Positions 18,550 through 28,133 of a stretch of DNA of 64,000 bases are shown here, piece after piece. A program made the position numbers and the translations under genes. The DNA comes from Sinorhizobium psoraleae (GTDB taxonomy: Bacteria > Pseudomonadota > Alphaproteobacteria > Rhizobiales > Rhizobiaceae), in assembly GCF_013283645.1 (NCBI RefSeq), contig NZ_JABEKV010000007.1:125593-189592 (forward strand). Reading direction: 5' to 3'. Under the pieces are notes generated by a model. It was not told the origin of the DNA. It ran no database searches and was given only the letters and a program-made list of their open reading frames with translations. Each line of letters opens with the position of its first letter. The stretch's first letter is position 1.

Positions 18550-21105
18550 TCAGCGTCCCCGGCCACCACCACGCCCGCCTCCGCCGCCGCGGAAGGCTGG
18601 CCCGCCGCCCCGACCGCCACCACCGTGGAAACCGCCACGGCTGCCGCCCTGAAAACCGCCGCCGCGATAGCCACCCCGATCAAAGTTCTGGAAGTTGCCG
18701 CCAGACTCCTGATAGAGCCGGCCATAATTGCGGCTCAACTCGTTCTGATTGCCGAGCTGTCGTCCGGCCCGGTCGATGGTGAGATGATCAGGTGCCCGCT
18801 GACGGACCTGTTGATTGCGGCGTGGCGCTGGTCTCGTCTCGGCTCGATTCGGAATACGTTGCGTCGCTTGTGGCCTGTCGGATGCTGCACGCTGACCGGC
18901 ATTCCTGAGGGTTTCCCCGTCCGGACGCTGAACAGGCTGCCAGCCATCCGGCGTGTGCTTCTGCCACTGCCCATCCTGGCGACGATAGACGTTGCCATCG
19001 CGACCGGCATAGACGTCACCGCCCTTGCTGCCGACGATGAAGCCTTTGTCGCCTTCCGTGTTGCGCCAGCGCAGACCGGCCGCACTTCCGGTCGTTCCTC
19101 CGCTGATGCGCGCGAACTCTCCCCCGTGCTTAACGGAAACACTGCCCCAGGAGCCGTAAACGCTCTGCCCGCCACGTGCGAGAACTGCGTTGCCGGTGCG
19201 CGGGTTGTAAGCGGAGATGAAACCTCTTTCACCGCTCGGTCCTGCTGCCGCACCGCCCCGGAACCGGGTCCCGGTAGCGGGATTGTACGCTTCGCCGAAC
19301 ACCAAGCCTCTCTCAGGCCCGTAGGCGTACCCATAGCGGCCAAACGTTCCATAGGCCGGGTTATATGAGGCGCCAAATCCATAGCTTATCGGAGGCGGGT
19401 AGTAGGGCCAATCGTCGTCATAGTAGTCCCAATACGGCGGGTAATACCATCCCGAACCCCAAACCACTGAGTCCCATGCAAGATAGGTATAGAGATATCC
19501 GAGGGTGTACCCGTACCAGACAGCATCGGGCTCGGTGTCATAAACGCGGACATAGGTGGCGTTGTAGACCGAAGACGACGGTGGAATCTCATAGATCTCA
19601 TCCGCGACTGCCCGCGCAACAGCGAAAGGCCCGGTCGGCGTATCTCCGACGAACCAGATGCCTGCCTTGAGGACGAAGTATTTGTCGGCGACCTTTATGA
19701 CCTGTTCACTCGCGTTGACGGCATAAAACAGTGAAGTGCCGTCAATCGCTTCGAATTTCGGCTCGTCGTTGTAGCTCACGTCCACCTTCAATGAGCCGTC
19801 GGTCGATACGCGCGCCAGCTTTGGGATGCTGGCCCTCAGCCGCGCCATCGCGCTCTCGGATGTGCCAGGTATCGAAGCACGCACCGCGGAGTATGGCGCT
19901 CCGTCGGGTATGTTCAGGAAGTCGTCCGGCAAGTCGGGAGTAGCGAAATTCCAGGGGCCTTCGAGAGAGGTTGATGAAAACCACCTTCCTGAGACAAGGG
20001 TGTACCAGTTCTTATTCGCCCGGTGGAAAAAGACCGAACTCGTCGTATTGGATACCCAGTCAAGGCCTGTATCGGTCACTGGTTCGAGGACCGGCTTTCC
20101 TTCAAAAATCAGAAGCTCCGCTGGCTTTTCCGAATAGAAAACTGTTGGGATCGCGTTCTCGTCAAAGCGAGACGGTGGAAGCGAGGCCTTAATCCCTTTC
20201 CAGTTCTCAATCTCCGCCAGTTTGGAAAACAGGCCCGGAACCGCTTCTGCTTCAACCCAATTTGCCTCTATCGTCTTCGACGTAAGCCAGTTCTTCTCGC
20301 TTCTAAGATAGTAAGTGCTCGAATCCTCCACTTTGAAGAGATCCCAGTTCGTATTGACCACGAATGATAGACCCGATACGCCTTTGACCGGGGCCAACAC
20401 TGCTCTGCCGTCCGTCTGCAACAGGATCGCTGGCGTTTCACTTATGAAGATCGGCGGCGGATCAGCTTTGATGTCTGGAACGTCAGCGAGCCGTTCGAAA
20501 TCCCCGAGGCTTGCTGCCAAACGTTGCTGGGACACAACGATCGGATCGGTAGGAATGAGCTTTCCTATGGCGAGCGCCAGATCCGCGAGTTGCTTGCGAT
20601 CCAGGGAGGAGAAGTCAAGTCGTGTGGTCTTTATCTCCGTCAGCGTGACGTTTTCAGTTTCATCGTCAGCCACGGTTTTGCCAGAAAACCCGACGACCCC
20701 ATAGATCGGCTTCGCGTCGGCGGAAGGTTTGAGTTCGGTGGCAACGAGTGCCTCGAGTTCCCTGAAATCCTTCCACGCCGTTATCTGCGGCTGGAAGAGA
20801 GTTATAGTCGCGCCCGCGTCGGTGGTGAAGATCCTTGGCCAGGCTGGCGCGCTGGAATCGGACTGGTTGAGATACTTACCGGCAATGAAACCATTCTCCC
20901 CGGAGTAACTCACGGCGCACCAGGAGGCTTCCGCGTCGCACTCTTTGATGTCGACTTCCTCGCCCTGAGGGATAACGCGCATCGCCTCAAATCTGGTGCC
21001 CGGACCTACCCTGAAATTCACATTTGCCGTCAGGACGGCAGGATCTGCGAAGGCAGTGGTCGAGAAGAACGAAGTGATCGTAAGGCACGCAAGAATTCTA
21101 CGCAT
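18550..21105 (-). CDS. Large secreted SH3-domain protein with glycine-rich tail
   Basis: An 851-residue exported protein. A signal peptide (RRILACLTITSFFSTTAFA) is followed by a bacterial SH3 domain (about 20-80: ANVNFRVGPGTRFEAM, GEEVDI). The long middle repeats a pattern in which a pseudo-active residue pair appears in segments such as VVNTNWDLFKVEDS, YYLRSEKNWLTS, FFHRANKNWYTL and LFYAVNASEQV. Then comes a Tyr/Pro/Trp-rich stretch (about 560-600) and repeats of YNPATG type. The last 60 residues are very rich in Gly, Arg and Phe. Homologues occur in rhizobia without known function; a cell-wall or surface role is inferred. A GTG six bases earlier is an alternative start. Confidence 0.7.
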   Translation of the reverse strand: MRRILACLTITSFFSTTAFADPAVLTANVNFRVGPGTRFEAMRVIPQGEEVDIKECDAEASWCAVSYSGENGFIAGKYLNQSDSSAPAWPRIFTTDAGATITLFQPQITAWKDFRELEALVATELKPSADAKPIYGVVGFSGKTVADDETENVTLTEIKTTRLDFSSLDRKQLADLALAIGKLIPTDPIVVSQQRLAASLGDFERLADVPDIKADPPPIFISETPAILLQTDGRAVLAPVKGVSGLSFVVNTNWDLFKVEDSSTYYLRSEKNWLTSKTIEANWVEAEAVPGLFSKLAEIENWKGIKASLPPSRFDENAIPTVFYSEKPAELLIFEGKPVLEPVTDTGLDWVSNTTSSVFFHRANKNWYTLVSGRWFSSTSLEGPWNFATPDLPDDFLNIPDGAPYSAVRASIPGTSESAMARLRASIPKLARVSTDGSLKVDVSYNDEPKFEAIDGTSLFYAVNASEQVIKVADKYFVLKAGIWFVGDTPTGPFAVARAVADEIYEIPPSSSVYNATYVRVYDTEPDAVWYGYTLGYLYTYLAWDSVVWGSGWYYPPYWDYYDDDWPYYPPPISYGFGASYNPAYGTFGRYGYAYGPERGLVFGEAYNPATGTRFRGGAAAGPSGERGFISAYNPRTGNAVLARGGQSVYGSWGSVSVKHGGEFARISGGTTGSAAGLRWRNTEGDKGFIVGSKGGDVYAGRDGNVYRRQDGQWQKHTPDGWQPVQRPDGETLRNAGQRAASDRPQATQRIPNRAETRPAPRRNQQVRQRAPDHLTIDRAGRQLGNQNELSRNYGRLYQESGGNFQNFDRGGYRGGGFQGGSRGGFHGGGGRGGGPAFRGGGGGRGGGRGR

Positions 21106-21280
21106 GACCACATTCTTTCATTGGATGTCTAAGGCGTCTTCAAGTGCTGTTAGCTGGAAGTTCCACTGAATTGCCGCGACACAGGCGTTTTAAGTTCACA
21201 GTAATATGTGTCGTCAATTTCAGGATCATTGCATATTCAATGACGAGTGCAACTGGCCGGCTGCCATCTTCTACCTAAGC

Positions 21281-21410
21281 GACGCGTTGATCGATGCCTC
21301 GGCGATCGCCAGGCGGACTGGCATCGCCCTTAATGCCGTGCGCAAATATATCGCGCGTGGACTGGATGCCTCGTACTCGAGCGTCGGATTGAAATCCGAA
21401 GCGGCCGCCA
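21281..21410 (+). mobile_element. Possible IS21 IstA N-terminal relic
   Basis: The plus strand encodes ASAIARRTGIALNAVRKYIARGL, which resembles the helix-turn-helix at the start of IS21-family transposase IstA. Nothing else of the element is visible. The rest of the 21.1-21.5 kb gap between the SH3 protein and glgP has no other recognisable content. Confidence 0.35.
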
Positions 21411-21501
21411 TTCTTACGATTAACTGCCACGCGAAAGCAGCATTTCAAAATTCTGCAGCGAGCCGTGTGCGTTCTAATAGGACGCGCGGCGTGTAGTGAA
21501 G

Positions 21502-24012
21502 TCAAGGTATGGGGCAAGGTCTCGCGTCCCAGATTTCGGCCGCATATTCGGCGATCGTGCGGTCGCTTGAGAACCTTCCCGAATTCGCGACATTGAGCAG
21601 CGCTTTGCGGGTCCATGCTCGAGAATCGCCATAAAGCGACTGCAACCGCTGGTCCGCTTCCAGATACGAGGTGAGGTCCGCCAAGTGCCTGAAGACATCG
21701 CCGCTCGTCAGAAGGACATTGCGGAGCGCATCGACGACATCGGGATCATAGCGGCAAAAATGCCCGGACAGGATCAGGTCCAACACCGCGCGGGTTTCGG
21801 GTTCGTTGTCGTAGTGCCAACGCGGATTGTACCAGCCGCGGCTACCCGCGACCTCATCCGCCGTCAGCCCGAACAGGAAGAAATTCTCCTGGCCCGCCGC
21901 CTCGGCCATTTCGATCGTCGCTCCATCGCGGGTACCGATCGTCAGTGCGCCATTCATCATGAACTTCATGTTGCTGGTGCCACTCGCTTCATATCCAGCC
22001 GTCGAAATCTGGTTGGAGACATCGCTGGCGGGGATGAGACGCTCCGCCAGCGATACGCCGTAATCCGGCAGGAAGACAACCTTGAGACGCACGCGCACGA
22101 CGGGGTCGGCGTCTATCGTGGCGGCGAGATTGTTGAGGAATTTGATGATGATCTTCGCCACATGGTAGGCCGGCGCCGCCTTTCCCGAGAAGAAGAAGGT
22201 GCGCGGCGCTATATCGACGCCGGGATCTTCACGGATACGGTTGTAGAACGCCACGATCCTCAGCGCGTTCAGTAATTGCCGCTTGTATTCATGTATGCGT
22301 TTGACCTGGCTGTCGAAGATCGCCTCGGGATCGACAATGATCCCGGCGCTTGCTCTCAGCCATTCGGCAAAGCTGCGCTTCGCCATCCGCTTGGCCTCAC
22401 GCGCGGCATCGAGAAAACCGCTGTCGTCGACGAGCGGCTTCATCTTTTCGAGTTCCGCAAGATTTGTGATCCATCCATCGCCGATGGATTCGCTTATGCA
22501 ACGGGCAAGGTCAGGATTCGACATCAGCAGCCAACGTCGGGGCGTCACGCCATTCGTCTTGTTGTTGAACCGGCCGGGGAATATCTCCGCGAGGTCTTTG
22601 ACGGTCGTTTCGCGCAGCAGCCTCGAATGGATCTCGGCAACCCCGTTGGTGCTGTGCGAGCCGACAATGGCAAGATTGGCCATGCGAACCAGGCGCTCGC
22701 CACCCGGCTCGATCAGGCTCGCCCGGTCGACGCGGCCCTGGTCCCCGGGGAAACGGGCGAGGATCTCGTCCCGTAGCCGCCGGTCGATCTCGTGAATGAT
22801 CTCTAGGTGGCGCGGCAGCATCAATTCAAACCAGCGCAGCGGCCATTTCTCCAGCGCCTCGGGCAGAAGCGTGTGGTTGGTGTAGGCGAGACAACGCCGC
22901 GTGAGATCCCAGGCGTCATCCCAGCCCAGGTCCGCCTCATCGAGCAAGATACGCATCAGCTCCGCAACCGCGAGGCTCGGATGCGTGTCGTTGAGTTGGA
23001 TGGCGACCTTGTCGGGCAGCAGATGCCAATCGGAGTTATTCACGCGAAAGCGCCGGATGAGGTCGGCCAGCGAACATGCGACCAGGAAGTATTCCTGAAC
23101 GAAACGCAGCCCCTGTCCCATGCTGGTCGAATCGTCGGGGTAAAGGACCCGCGTGACGGTCTCGGCCGTCAGCCTCCGCGCCAGCGCGCTGACGAACTCC
23201 CCGGCGCTGAAGGCCTGGAAGTCCAAGCTTTCCGGCGTTGCCGCGGCCCAAAGCCGCAGCGTGTTGATAGTGCTGCCGCCAAATCCCACGATCGGCCGGT
23301 CGTACGGTATGCCGAGCAGGTGGGACGGCGTACCGACAGACGCCCGCAAATTCCCGCCGCGAACCTCGAAGGAGCAGCCAAGCCTGATCTCCACCGCATC
23401 CTGCGGCCGGGCGACCTCCCAGGGATCGGGCCGGCGCAACCAGTTGTCCGGCTGCTCGCGCTGCCAGCCATCGACAATCGTCTGCTTGAAAATCCCAAAT
23501 TCGTAGCGCAGCCCGTAGCCCATCGCCGGCAGTTGCATGGTCGCCATCGAGTCCAGGAAACAGGCCGCGAGCCGGCCAAGCCCGCCATTGCCCAGACCGG
23601 CGTCGGGCTCCTCGGCGAGGATGGCCAATTCGTCTATATGCTCCTGATCGAACAGCCGTCTGGCGAGGGGGCCGAGACCGAGATTGAGAATGTTGTTGCT
23701 GAGAGATCGCCCGATCAGGAACTCCATGGACAGATAATAGACCCGCTTGGGGTTCTCTCTGCCATAGGTGTGCTCCGTGTGGTGCCAGCGCTGCGAGAGC
23801 ACATCTCTGACCGATCGGGCAATCGCCTCGTAACGCTCGCGGCTGCCTGCGTCCTCCGGGGCGATAACGTTGTCGAAGAGCAAATGACGCTCATAGAGCC
23901 CGTCGTGGCTTCCCCTGAATTTGATCGGCCCGCAGCCATAGTGTGTAGGCAGCTCGTGCGAGGTGGGAGACTTGGAGCTTTGCGGCCGGGCCTCTGCTTT
24001 CTCGTTGCTCAT
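21502..24012 (-). CDS. glgP: Glycogen/alpha-glucan phosphorylase
   Basis: An 836-residue GT35 enzyme that releases glucose 1-phosphate from alpha-1,4-glucan with phosphate. The pyridoxal-phosphate lysine lies in the exact family block GYEASGTSNMKFMMNGALTIGT at about residues 675-695. Other matches are YLSMEFLIGRSLSNN, GNGGLGRLAACFLDSMATM, LNDTHPSLAVAELMR and RIHEYKRQLLN. Length is typical. GGGAGC stands before ATG 24012. It would mobilise stored glycogen into the phosphoketolase route of the same island. No other glycogen gene (glgA, B, C, X) is present here. Confidence 0.95.
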   Translation of the reverse strand: MSNEKAEARPQSSKSPTSHELPTHYGCGPIKFRGSHDGLYERHLLFDNVIAPEDAGSRERYEAIARSVRDVLSQRWHHTEHTYGRENPKRVYYLSMEFLIGRSLSNNILNLGLGPLARRLFDQEHIDELAILAEEPDAGLGNGGLGRLAACFLDSMATMQLPAMGYGLRYEFGIFKQTIVDGWQREQPDNWLRRPDPWEVARPQDAVEIRLGCSFEVRGGNLRASVGTPSHLLGIPYDRPIVGFGGSTINTLRLWAAATPESLDFQAFSAGEFVSALARRLTAETVTRVLYPDDSTSMGQGLRFVQEYFLVACSLADLIRRFRVNNSDWHLLPDKVAIQLNDTHPSLAVAELMRILLDEADLGWDDAWDLTRRCLAYTNHTLLPEALEKWPLRWFELMLPRHLEIIHEIDRRLRDEILARFPGDQGRVDRASLIEPGGERLVRMANLAIVGSHSTNGVAEIHSRLLRETTVKDLAEIFPGRFNNKTNGVTPRRWLLMSNPDLARCISESIGDGWITNLAELEKMKPLVDDSGFLDAAREAKRMAKRSFAEWLRASAGIIVDPEAIFDSQVKRIHEYKRQLLNALRIVAFYNRIREDPGVDIAPRTFFFSGKAAPAYHVAKIIIKFLNNLAATIDADPVVRVRLKVVFLPDYGVSLAERLIPASDVSNQISTAGYEASGTSNMKFMMNGALTIGTRDGATIEMAEAAGQENFFLFGLTADEVAGSRGWYNPRWHYDNEPETRAVLDLILSGHFCRYDPDVVDALRNVLLTSGDVFRHLADLTSYLEADQRLQSLYGDSRAWTRKALLNVANSGRFSSDRTIAEYAAEIWDARPCPIP

Positions 24013-24193
24013 GGGGATGCTCCCTTAACGTCTGTAGCGGGACCGATGGTCCCGGCGGCCTCAAGTGATTGGAATTGCTTTCGGTATCACGAAGATGGTG
24101 GCGCGCTCGTCAGGAAAGCAGTGCCCAGCCCACAGGCTTCTGAGGAAAGGTAAGTGGGCGGATCCGGTGAGATCCGTGACTGCCTTCGGTCCT

Positions 24194-24862
24194 CTACGAC
24201 TCGTGCTTTGGAAAATGATCCACAACGCCAACGACGCCGCGGACGCTTTCGGCTGCAACGCGCGCCGCCTTCCGGCACTCCTCCGTCGAGACATTGCCCC
24301 ACAAATGTACCACGCCGCTAGCTACCGTCACCGTTACATCCTGCCCATCGAGACCGGTGTTCTCGCTTAGGCGGATCATGATGCTGCGACGGATGGCTTC
24401 GTCACCGGGCGCCGTTCCATCTGGCTTGGCGGAGATGATCGCCTCGAGAAGATCCGCGCGGCTCACAATGCCGACCACGGCACCAGCTCTCGTCACCGGA
24501 AGGCGCTTGATGCCGTGCTCCTCCATCAGGTAAGCGACGCGCGCCAGGGACGTGTCCTCGTCGACAGAGACCGGATTACGGCTCATCACATCGGCGACTT
24601 TCCACGCGTTGCTCTTGATGTATAGGTTGGCCCTCTCCTCCGGAGATAAGGACTCGTCGACGAGTGTCGCGATGGCTCGATGCCCTAACTCGGTCCTTCG
24701 CAACAGGTCACCCTCGGTGATGAGGCCAACGAGTTGTCCTTCATCGTCGATGACCGGGATACCACTGATATGATTGGCGATCATCACTTCTGCGGCCTGC
24801 TTGACGCTGTTGTCCGGCGAGACCTTGATAACTCTTATCTTCATCACGTCTCTGACCAGCAT
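24194..24862 (-). CDS. CBS-domain pair plus BON domain protein
   Basis: A 222-residue cytoplasmic protein. Two CBS motifs occupy about residues 1-60 (MLVRDVMKIRVIKVSPDNSV, ISGIPVIDDEGQLVGLITEGDL) and 88-145 (VADVMSRNPVSVDEDTSLAR, IKRLPVTRAGAVVGIVSRAD). A BON domain covers about 155-222 (VTVTVASGVVHLWGNVSTEE). CBS pairs bind adenine nucleotides and often act as energy sensors; BON domains bind membranes or lipids. Such genes are frequent in low-oxygen and universal-stress clusters. ATG 24862 is chosen because the domain begins there; the frame is open much further upstream but without coding character. Confidence 0.85.
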   Translation of the reverse strand: MLVRDVMKIRVIKVSPDNSVKQAAEVMIANHISGIPVIDDEGQLVGLITEGDLLRRTELGHRAIATLVDESLSPEERANLYIKSNAWKVADVMSRNPVSVDEDTSLARVAYLMEEHGIKRLPVTRAGAVVGIVSRADLLEAIISAKPDGTAPGDEAIRRSIMIRLSENTGLDGQDVTVTVASGVVHLWGNVSTEECRKAARVAAESVRGVVGVVDHFPKHES

Positions 24863-25116
24863 CGCGCGCCAACTCCCAAGTAGAATAGGGCCACAGCCTT
24901 GCCTTCCACAAAATAGCTCTCCGGCAATGCTTAGACAACTCAGGCACTCGGCGGGTTGCGTAAGCTTCTTTTGGGCCAGCCCTCGCAGGTGGCTCCGTGG
25001 CAGCGAGGTTGAATTTCCGCTGGCCAAGAGCCGTCGCCGCGCCGTCGCGGAACGCAAGCCTGGAACAGGCCCTGACATCGCTGACTGGGGTCTGATCGAA
25101 GGGTCGGCTAAAATAG

Positions 25117-26083
<967 letters not shown>

Positions 26084-26215
26084 AAGCGAAGGATTCTGGT
26101 GGCGCGCGAAGCTGTTATGCGGCGAAAGAATGACGGGCAATTTGGCAAAATCGGAACGGTGTTGTCGAGCACCGGGATTATCCTGATCTAATCGATGAGG
26201 GGGAAGAAAGCAGCG

Positions 26216-26370
26216 CGCTTTTTGAGAAGCAGGACAGGCAACCTGCGCCCGTCCAGCTCTTGCTCGGCCAAGAGAAGCTGGAGAGCACCAAGCAATGCCT
26301 CGGGATCAAGATCGCCGACACCTGGGCCAAATGTGAGTTGAATTGTGGCGTTGAATCACGCCGATTTGAC
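26216..26370 (+). mobile_element. Tyrosine recombinase C-terminal relic
   Basis: The plus strand reads RTGNLRP, then after a one-base shift VQLLLGQEKLESTKQCLGIK and IADTWA. This is the C-terminal end of a XerC/D-type integrase (family pattern TGNLRAVQLLLGH.K.EST.RYLGI). The catalytic tyrosine of the YLGI position has become CLGI. It lies between ldh and the small hypothetical gene. Confidence 0.55.
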
Positions 26371-26383
26371 GAGGCGACATTTC

Positions 26384-26674
26384 TCAGGTCCTGCCTGCAA
26401 CCCTCTTTCTTTCTCTGATCAGGCGGTCGCGCTCGCGAATATGCGACGCGAGGCTCAGCTCAAAATTGACCAATAATATGCGAGCTGTTGTGACGTTTCG
26501 GCCGTCTCTCTCGAGTTTGGCAACGAGTTCGCGTTGAAGTGTTGCGCGCCTGGTAGCATCTTCAACATCGCGCTCCGCCGCCGCTAGATACTTCTCAATC
26601 AGAGGCAGTTCGTCCATGCCAGAGAATAGCACAGATCCTTGGTCTTCGCCTCTTTTAGGCGGCTTCTTCGACAA
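26384..26674 (-). CDS. Hypothetical small helical protein
   Basis: A 96-residue protein, strongly charged and predicted to be mostly helical or coiled-coil (KYLAAAERDVEDATRRATLQR, LSLASHIRERDRLIRERKR). No family is recognised with confidence. An internal ATG (MDELPL, residue 20) could be the true start. It is flanked by an integrase relic and an IS110 relic, so it may be a passenger of mobile DNA. Confidence 0.5.
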   Translation of the reverse strand: MSKKPPKRGEDQGSVLFSGMDELPLIEKYLAAAERDVEDATRRATLQRELVAKLERDGRNVTTARILLVNFELSLASHIRERDRLIRERKRVAGRT

Positions 26675-26796
26675 AGCACCACGCAGGCATCAACGCATAC
26701 ATCGCCAAAACGCCGTATCGCAGATTTAAGCAGAAGCTTATCGGTGTCGAAATTCTGCAAACCTAGGCGAACAAGACGTAAGCCGAGGGGCCGCTT

Positions 26797-27362
26797 AGCT
26801 TCCGCTATCCACCCCTGTTGAGAAGTTCAGGGAGCTTCTGGATGAGAATGGCGCCCTGGCACGGACCATATTGCCTCTGCTTGAGGCGTGGCGCGACATA
26901 CGCAGACGCGCGGCCGATCTTGGTCGCCAGTTGCTCGCAGCGGCGCGGGAGAGCCAGGCTACGCGGCTGTTGCCGACAATCCCGGGTGTCGGCGCAGTCA
27001 CGGCCGTTTCCTACGTCGCAGCAATAGAAGATCCAGGCAACTTCCGAACGTCGCGCTCGGTCGGCGCCTGGCTCGGGCTGACAACGCGGCGCTACCAGTC
27101 TGGCGAGATCGATTATGACGGTCACATCTCGCGAAAAGGCGACAACCGTCTGCGGGGACTGCTTTATGAAGCGGCGACGGTGATCCTCACGAGAACCAGT
27201 GCCAGGTACGAGAGCAGTCTCAGAAGCTGGGCGCTCAAACTGCGTGAGCGGGTGGGCTTCAAGCGCGCTGCGGTGGCGGTTGCCCGAAAGCTCGCGGTGA
27301 TCATGCATAGCATGCTCAAGACAGGAGAGGTGTTCAACACATCGGCCGGCGCCACCGTTTAG
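26797..27362 (+). mobile_element. IS110-family transposase, C-terminal half
   Basis: The frame reads EKFRELLDENGALARTILP and LLEAWRDIRRRAADLGRQLL. It continues through the transposase-20 domain: LLPTIPGVGAVTAVSYVAA, RTSRSVGAWLGLTTRRYQSG, HISRKGDNRLRGLLYEAA, and VAVARKLAVIMHSMLKTG to TAG at 27360-27362. The N-terminal RuvC-like catalytic half is absent, so the element is dead. It differs in sequence from the IS110 tail at 6.2 kb, so two separate elements visited this region. Confidence 0.75.
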
Positions 27363-27517
27363 GTGAAGCGTCAGCCTTTTCCCTCAGCGCGTCAATCTGA
27401 TTTGAGGCACTGAGCGTCCCTGCTGTGGACGTGGGTTGGATCATTCCGTGCCGCGGAGGCTGCGGCTCGTTCGAGACTGCGGGCTAAACAGAGGAAGGTC
27501 CTACCTGCGAAGAACCA

Positions 27518-27830
27518 TTATGCGGCGACTACTTGTCGACCGCGGAGACAACCCTGCTCCCCGGCACCGGACAGCTCTGAAGAAAACCTGGCCGCTGAGC
27601 CGATTGGAGCGCTGCGATGATAATGGGCCTCGCCCAGCACCATAAGCCGCGCACCACCCAAAACGTTATCGCTTTGCCCGTAAAAATCGCCACGCCAAAG
27701 GTCAGCCATATCTTCTCCGTAAACCATGGACGGCAAGAATCCTTTGAAAGCGCCAATCGATGCATACGGATACAAAAAAATCTGCACCCGGCGATGATTA
27801 TCGGTTCGTCTCCTTAAGTTGCGTGCGAAC
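27518..27830 (-). pseudogene. Possible N-terminal relic of a uracil-DNA-glycosylase-like protein
   Basis: The minus strand contains MADLWRGDFYGQSDNVLGGA followed directly by RLMVLGEAHYH. This recalls uncharacterised glycosylase-fold proteins whose N-terminus reads like ...LLVLGESHYH.... The frame then loses coding character and no C-terminal half is seen. This is a resemblance from memory, not a database match. Confidence 0.3.
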
Positions 27831-28091
27831 CGGCTCCGGCGCTTGTCAGCGTGTGATCGATGCGCTTGTCCGAACTGCGTCCTGGTCTGCACCTGGCTGT
27901 TATACTAGATCTGCGAGGATGTTATAATTGCGTTCGGGAAATGGCGATCTAAGAGATGGAGGCTGTCTCGTGATGGCCTTGGTTGAAAACCCGGCTTCCC
28001 CTGGAATTGCCGATGAGATTGAGAGCAGGCCGCCCTCGATCGTTTCCCAATTGCCAAGGACATCGATCTCGTTGATCTATCGTTCGGGGCT
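27831..28091. other. Leader region of the nucleotidyltransferase gene
   Basis: About 260 bases with no convincing gene. It contains GTTATACTAG at 27899, sharing GTTATACTA with the palindrome at 28092-28123, so it may hold a second operator half-site. Confidence 0.35.
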
Positions 28092-28123
28092 CGTTATACT
28101 ATAGTAGCAATTCCAGTATAACG
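28092..28123. promoter_or_regulatory. Inverted repeat upstream of nucleotidyltransferase gene
   Basis: Arms CGTTATACT (28092-28100) and AGTATAACG (28115-28123) are perfectly complementary around a 14-base spacer. The repeat ends 10 bases before ATG 28134, so a bound protein would block transcription or ribosome entry. It is probably an operator for autoregulation. Confidence 0.5.
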
Positions 28124-28133
28124 CAGAGCTTCC

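Noticed and set aside
22807-24153. Plus-strand open frame of 448 codons
   Set aside because: Antisense of glgP, Arg/Gln-rich, no ribosome site.
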